From Sphingobacteriales bacterium (lineage in GTDB: Bacteria > Bacteroidota > Bacteroidia > Sphingobacteriales > Sphingobacteriaceae), in assembly GCA_947478655.1 (NCBI GenBank), contig CANJWU010000031.1, forward strand, positions 1 through 10,090: DNA of 10,090 bases. Reading direction: 5' to 3'. Each line of letters begins with the position of its first letter. Position 1 is the first letter of the stretch. This document shows positions 6,454 to 10,090 of the stretch, one piece after another. The notes under the pieces were generated by a model. The model was not told the origin of the DNA and did no database searches. It saw only the letters and a list, made by a program, of their open reading frames with translations. The position numbers and the translations under genes were made by a program.

Positions 6454-9400
6454 TTAGTTAGACATTTCTTGTTCCATGTCATCACAGTGATATAATTTTT
6501 TTTCTTTAATAGCTGCCTTTTGACTTGGCATACCTAATTTTTTTAGGTCTAACATTTTTTGAATGAGGCGTTCCTTTTCTTTTGCCACTTGAGTTCTTAA
6601 TTCCAAATCTCTTGCTGCATCAAAATAAATGACCCCATCAATAATTGTTTTTTCTGGTTTAGCATCTATAGTTAATGGATTGGTATTCCATAATACTACG
6701 TCTGCATCTTTTCCTACTTTAATACTACCTACACGATGATCGATATGGAGCATTTTAGCAGGATTTAAAGTAACTAATTTCCAGGCTTCTGTTTCTGTTA
6801 AAGCACCGTATTTAATAGCTTTGGCGGCTTCTTGGTTAAGTCTTCTTGCCATTTCCGCGTCGTCCGAATTAATTGCAGTATTCACACCAACTTTTGTTAA
6901 AATAGCTGCATTGTATGGAATCGCATCCATTACTTCGAATTTATAAGCCCACCAATCAGAAAATGTGGAAGCATTTGCGCCATGTGCTTTCATTTTATCT
7001 GCTACTTTGTATCCTTCTAAAATATGCGTAAAGGTATTTACTGTAAATTGAAACGAATCGGCTACATGCATCAACATATTTATTTCTGATTGAACATAAG
7101 AGTGACAGCTAATGAATCTTTTCTTATGTAAAATTTCAAGCATGGTTTCTAATTCTAAATCAAAACGAGGGCTGATGGTTTTTGATTTTGCTGCTGCACT
7201 GAGTCTCGAGTAATTTAATTTTTCGGATTCATATTCTTTAGCTCTTGTAAATGCATCGATATACACTTGCTCTACGCCCATGCGGGTTTGAGGGAAGCGC
7301 GTTTGTTGCCTATCACCCCAATTACTTTGCTTTACATTTTCTCCCAAAGCAAATTTGATAAATGGACTCGCGCCTTCAAATTTTAATTCTTCCGCCATTT
7401 TCCCCCATCTCAATTTGATAACTGCACTTTGTCCGCCAATAGGATTGGCAGAACCATGTAAAAGTTGCGCAGTAGTTACGCCACCGGCTAATTGTCTGTA
7501 AATATTAATGTCGTCTGGATCTAATGCATCTCCTATTCGTACTTCTGCAGTATTACTTTGTGTGCCTTCGTTAACGCCTCTTGTTATAGCAATGTGCGAA
7601 TGTTCATCAATAATACCACTAGTTAAATACTTTCCAGAAGCGTCAATTACTTTTGCATCGAGCGCTTGGATGTTTTTCCCTATTTGAACAATTTTTCCTT
7701 TATTAATTAATACATCTGTTTCGCTTAATACAGCGGGAGATTCGTTAGTCCAAATAGTCGCATTTTTGATGATTATTTTTTCCGCTTGCAAGTTACTGGT
7801 ATTGCCATATGCTGTAAATGGATAATATACAGGGCCTAATTTTAAGTCTTTATCTTTTTGAATAGGATCATTTGAAACAGCTGCTTCTTGAAATGCTTTG
7901 ATTTTATTTGCAGACCAATTAAATTGTTTTCCATCGCTGCTTGTAGCAGTACCCATCATTTGATCTCCAACAAAGCTGGCATTCAATCTAAATTTACCAA
8001 TGCTAGTAGAATCAATACTTGGATCATATATCATCGATACTTGATTTTCAAAATAATTAAACTTGATAGACAAGTCCGAACTGTCTGATTTTATTCCAGT
8101 AGCCACTAAATCGGTCAGTGTGCCTTTGATGGTAATTTCTTTTGTTCCAATATTACCATTAGTTACTTGATAAGTTCCTCTAATATCGTTTTCGTTTGCT
8201 TGATTAATAGCATAAGACTTACCATCAATCCAAGTTGATAAAATAGTAGCACTTTCATCTTTGAAAATATTTCCAGAACAAATAATAAAATTAGCCCGCA
8301 TGCCTTTTTTTAAACTCCCCACTTGATCGTTAATTCCAAATACAACAGCTGGTGTTTCGGTCAATGCGCTAAGCGCACTTTCTTCCGAAAGACCATGTTT
8401 TACAGCCTTTCTAAGGTTATTTAAAAATTCAGCAGGTTTCTTTAAATCACTTGTGCTAAGTAAAAATTTAATATTTGCATGGGCTAGTGCTGCTGGATTA
8501 CTTGGCGCTAATTCCCAATTTTTTAATTCTGTAAGTGATATATTCCCCGCATCAAAATAATCTTCTACGTCGTATATTTTAGGAAAATTTAAACCAATAA
8601 TTATTGTTGGATTTATTTTTTTTAGTTCCGCTATGCGTTGATATTCGTTACCTGCACCTTTAAAAATATAATTGATATTAAATTCATCTGCTATTTTTTG
8701 TGCCCTAAAAATATCATGAACATCTGTTACTTCAAAAATTTTAATGTTAGCTTGTTGGTCATTAATGGCTTGAAGTGATTGATTATATTCAACTTTCCCT
8801 TTATTTTCTTTTAACCATTTTGCATCATAATAACTTTGTCTAATTAAAGCAATGCTTCCCATTAAAGAAGATGGGTAATCTTGTTTGGAACTTCCTTTTC
8901 TGAAAGACAATGCCGATGCGGCATTTGCCGATATAATTAACAAATTATCTCTTTCCGAGCCTAAAGAAACCAATGCGCTGGTACCTCTAAAAATGCCATC
9001 TTTTTTCAAGGTATTTACTACCGTAAAACCTTGCGAACGAAATATATCAGGATCCGAATGCTTTACACTAAAATTAGTAATTGCATTATATTCACTTCTT
9101 ACTGCTTCATTCCAATGGTATGCGCCGTCTTTAGTACTAATAAAAATAGGGTCTTCGGAATTACCCTCATTTTTTGTTTCAGACAATCCATAACTCGTAT
9201 AGGCATCAATAAATCCAGGATAAATAATTTTATTTGAACAATTGATAACCACATAACCTGCCGGAATATTTACATTTTCTGAAATACTAACAATTTTACC
9301 GCCGTCAATCAAAAGGCTCGCTTTGGCTAAACGAGTATGTGCATCAACATAAATGCTAGCATCAATCAATGCAAATTTATTTGGCACCACCTCTGCCACG

Positions 9401-9480
9401 CCATTTATTGGAAAAGTTTGTTGGGCTGTAACACGCAAGCTTAACAATATAAACAAGCAGTATAATAATGTTTTTTTCAT
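6454..9480 (-). CDS. Exported tandem amidohydrolase: degenerate N-half, beta linker, catalytic C-half
   Basis: The 1008-residue protein is about twice the usual amidohydrolase length. It starts with a signal peptide (residues 1-19, VTA|QQT). Residues about 30-425 form an amidohydrolase-like half whose metal motif is lost: PGFIDAY94TS96 replaces HxH, although a late Asp (STSD345) remains. Residues about 430-525 are a beta-rich insert (GTYQVT ... FNWSAN) resembling the lipocalin-like linker of some Bacteroidota amidohydrolases. Residues about 565-955 are a second amidohydrolase domain with intact ligands: H627-S-H629, H793 in SCHSY, H819 in FTHILEGYK, the NSDD motif (D873/D874), and a closing block VGSIKVGKDADVVLW. 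Residues 955-1008 form a charged, probably helical tail with HCDD. The imidazolonepropionase/cyclic-imidate-type layout suggests hydrolysis of a C-N bond, for example an amide or cyclic amide; substrate unknown. It is first in a two-gene operon, with the next start 10 bp after its stop. Confidence 0.92.
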   Translation of the reverse strand: MKKTLLYCLFILLSLRVTAQQTFPINGVAEVVPNKFALIDASIYVDAHTRLAKASLLIDGGKIVSISENVNIPAGYVVINCSNKIIYPGFIDAYTSYGLSETKNEGNSEDPIFISTKDGAYHWNEAVRSEYNAITNFSVKHSDPDIFRSQGFTVVNTLKKDGIFRGTSALVSLGSERDNLLIISANAASALSFRKGSSKQDYPSSLMGSIALIRQSYYDAKWLKENKGKVEYNQSLQAINDQQANIKIFEVTDVHDIFRAQKIADEFNINYIFKGAGNEYQRIAELKKINPTIIIGLNFPKIYDVEDYFDAGNISLTELKNWELAPSNPAALAHANIKFLLSTSDLKKPAEFLNNLRKAVKHGLSEESALSALTETPAVVFGINDQVGSLKKGMRANFIICSGNIFKDESATILSTWIDGKSYAINQANENDIRGTYQVTNGNIGTKEITIKGTLTDLVATGIKSDSSDLSIKFNYFENQVSMIYDPSIDSTSIGKFRLNASFVGDQMMGTATSSDGKQFNWSANKIKAFQEAAVSNDPIQKDKDLKLGPVYYPFTAYGNTSNLQAEKIIIKNATIWTNESPAVLSETDVLINKGKIVQIGKNIQALDAKVIDASGKYLTSGIIDEHSHIAITRGVNEGTQSNTAEVRIGDALDPDDINIYRQLAGGVTTAQLLHGSANPIGGQSAVIKLRWGKMAEELKFEGASPFIKFALGENVKQSNWGDRQQTRFPQTRMGVEQVYIDAFTRAKEYESEKLNYSRLSAAAKSKTISPRFDLELETMLEILHKKRFISCHSYVQSEINMLMHVADSFQFTVNTFTHILEGYKVADKMKAHGANASTFSDWWAYKFEVMDAIPYNAAILTKVGVNTAINSDDAEMARRLNQEAAKAIKYGALTETEAWKLVTLNPAKMLHIDHRVGSIKVGKDADVVLWNTNPLTIDAKPEKTIIDGVIYFDAARDLELRTQVAKEKERLIQKMLDLKKLGMPSQKAAIKEKKLYHCDDMEQEMSN

Positions 9481-9606
9481 ATAAAGTAATTTTACGAATA
9501 CGATTTAATGGATCAATATTAAAGCTACTAATTTCTTTAGGATTAAACAATTTATGGTAATAATTTGAGCCTTATGCTTTCTATGATTATATTTGTTGAA
9601 ATAAAA
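9481..9606. other. Divergent intergenic region between amidohydrolase operon and cytochrome gene
   Basis: This 126-bp AT-rich spacer must hold the promoters for both divergent units. The rightward promoter is visible (9564-9595). For the leftward operon I see only a poor candidate: a -7-like element reading TAATATTG on the - strand (9521-9514) with no well-spaced -33 TTTG. I see no operator-like inverted repeat or riboswitch. Confidence 0.6.
9564..9595 (+). promoter_or_regulatory. Bacteroidota-type sigma-ABfr promoter for the membrane cytochrome gene
   Basis: A -33 element TTTG (9564-9567) is followed after 20 bp by a perfect -7 element, TATATTTG (9588-9595), matching the Bacteroides consensus TAnnTTTG. 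Transcription would start near 9598-9600, giving a very short leader before ATG 9607 or 9616. This argues against the in-frame ATGs at 9574 and 9583, which lie upstream of the predicted transcription start. Confidence 0.6.
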
Positions 9607-10090
9607 ATGATAAAAATGAAACTAATTGAAACCTTACACATTGCCAGTGCAGTCCTATTTATTATTGATTATGTGGTAAAATCAATGCTATTGGTTTTTG
9701 ACAAAACTACAGCGCTTGATAAATACAAAGCTTATACCAAAGTAATCAGTATGATTATCAGTACTATTTTCTTAGTTACTGGTATTTATTTAATAACTCA
9801 AATTGGTATGAAAAATATTGGCGGCTGGTTTCATTTAAAATTAACACTTACCATTATTGGTTTGGTATTAGGAATAATTGGATTTAAGAAAAAGAATAAA
9901 GCAATGGTGTTGATTTCAACCTTCTTATTTGTTTATATTTATTTTTTATCTACCACAAAAAGTGTCATGCTTAAAAAAGCAAACATGAATGGTGTAGTAG
10001 TAGATACGGCTGCTGCAAACTATGATGCACTTGTTCATGGAAAAGCTATTTATATCAATAACTGTTTAAGATGTCATGGCGAAGATGGTA
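9607..10090 (+). CDS. Four-helix membrane protein fused to cytochrome c domain (3' truncated)
   Basis: The frame stays open from ATG 9607 to the window end (161 codons) with no stop, so the C-terminus is missing. Hydrophobic segments at about 9-31, 46-66, 75-93 and 99-117 predict four transmembrane helices. Lysine-rich loops lie between helices 1-2 (KYKAYTK) and 3-4 (KKKNK). By the positive-inside rule both ends then face the periplasm. A linker of about 25 residues leads to HGKAIYINNC153LRC156H157GEDG, the start of a class I cytochrome c domain with the CxxCH haem-attachment motif, on the side where haem c is attached. The fusion suggests a membrane-anchored electron carrier; the missing part should hold the axial Met. 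ATG 9616 is an equally plausible start (MKLIETLH); 9574 and 9583 are less likely because of the promoter. The membrane part is vaguely SirB-like, which I cannot confirm. Confidence 0.85.
   Translation, partial: MIKMKLIETLHIASAVLFIIDYVVKSMLLVFDKTTALDKYKAYTKVISMIISTIFLVTGIYLITQIGMKNIGGWFHLKLTLTIIGLVLGIIGFKKKNKAMVLISTFLFVYIYFLSTTKSVMLKKANMNGVVVDTAAANYDALVHGKAIYINNCLRCHGEDG

Noticed and set aside
6444..6485. N-terminal extension of the 423-residue amidohydrolase-like protein to ATG 6485
   Set aside because: It overlaps the end of the upstream gene by 32 bp and buries the signal peptide; ATG 6443 gives a clean signal peptide and a 10-bp gap.
8885..9237. Two + strand open frames opposite the start of the 1008-residue gene
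   Set aside because: Antisense shadows of a convincing gene; no recognisable domain, no signal and no promoter.
9514..9550. Leftward promoter for the amidohydrolase operon (TAATATTG with TTG on the - strand)
   Set aside because: The -7 element has one mismatch and the spacing to TTG is 26 bp, too long for the Bacteroidota consensus.
9574..9606. Upstream in-frame ATGs (9574, 9583) for the cytochrome gene
   Set aside because: They lie upstream of the predicted transcription start, and the added residues are not needed for the first transmembrane helix.

Overview
The window looks like a chromosomal stretch from a low-GC member of the Bacteroidota, possibly Chitinophagia or Sphingobacteriia; rank below phylum is a guess. 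Supporting signs are a C-terminal type IX secretion (T9SS) sorting domain, start sites without clear Shine-Dalgarno sequences, signal peptides that nearly all end Ala|Gln, a TTTG-N20-TAnnTTTG promoter, and families largely typical of the phylum (Omp28-related, DUF6029-like barrel, paired large and small exported amidohydrolases). I see no rRNA, tRNA, CRISPR, insertion sequence or phage gene.

Left half, + strand (1-5141). A 5'-truncated gene for a T9SS-exported, multidomain protein with an Omp28-type CxxC domain ends at a strong terminator (2036-2069). After about 50 bp comes a tight three-gene operon: a periplasmic TlpA-like thioredoxin (2118-2624), an outer-membrane beta-barrel resembling DUF6029 (2630-4279), and an Omp28-related lipoprotein (4281-5141). 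The gaps are 5 and 1 bp. All four products carry cysteine pairs. In the barrel the only two cysteines of the whole protein sit in its last hairpin. I infer an envelope or cell-surface thiol-disulfide system; its substrate and purpose cannot be read from sequence.

Centre. A bidirectional terminator (5140-5173) separates this operon from a convergent one. Stop codons of both flanking genes lie inside its A/T arms.

Right half, - strand (9480-5172). A two-gene operon encodes exported amidohydrolase-superfamily proteins. The 1008-residue upstream protein is a tandem: a degenerate N-terminal amidohydrolase-like half lacking the HxH metal motif, a beta-rich linker domain, and a C-terminal half with intact metal ligands. 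The 423-residue downstream protein is related to the degenerate half and also lacks HxH. The locus therefore pairs one apparently active site with two apparent pseudo-sites.

Right edge, + strand (9607 to end). After a 126-bp divergent intergenic region with a good Bacteroidota-type promoter, a 3'-truncated gene encodes four transmembrane helices followed by the start of a periplasmic cytochrome c domain (CLRCH). It has no stop codon inside the window.
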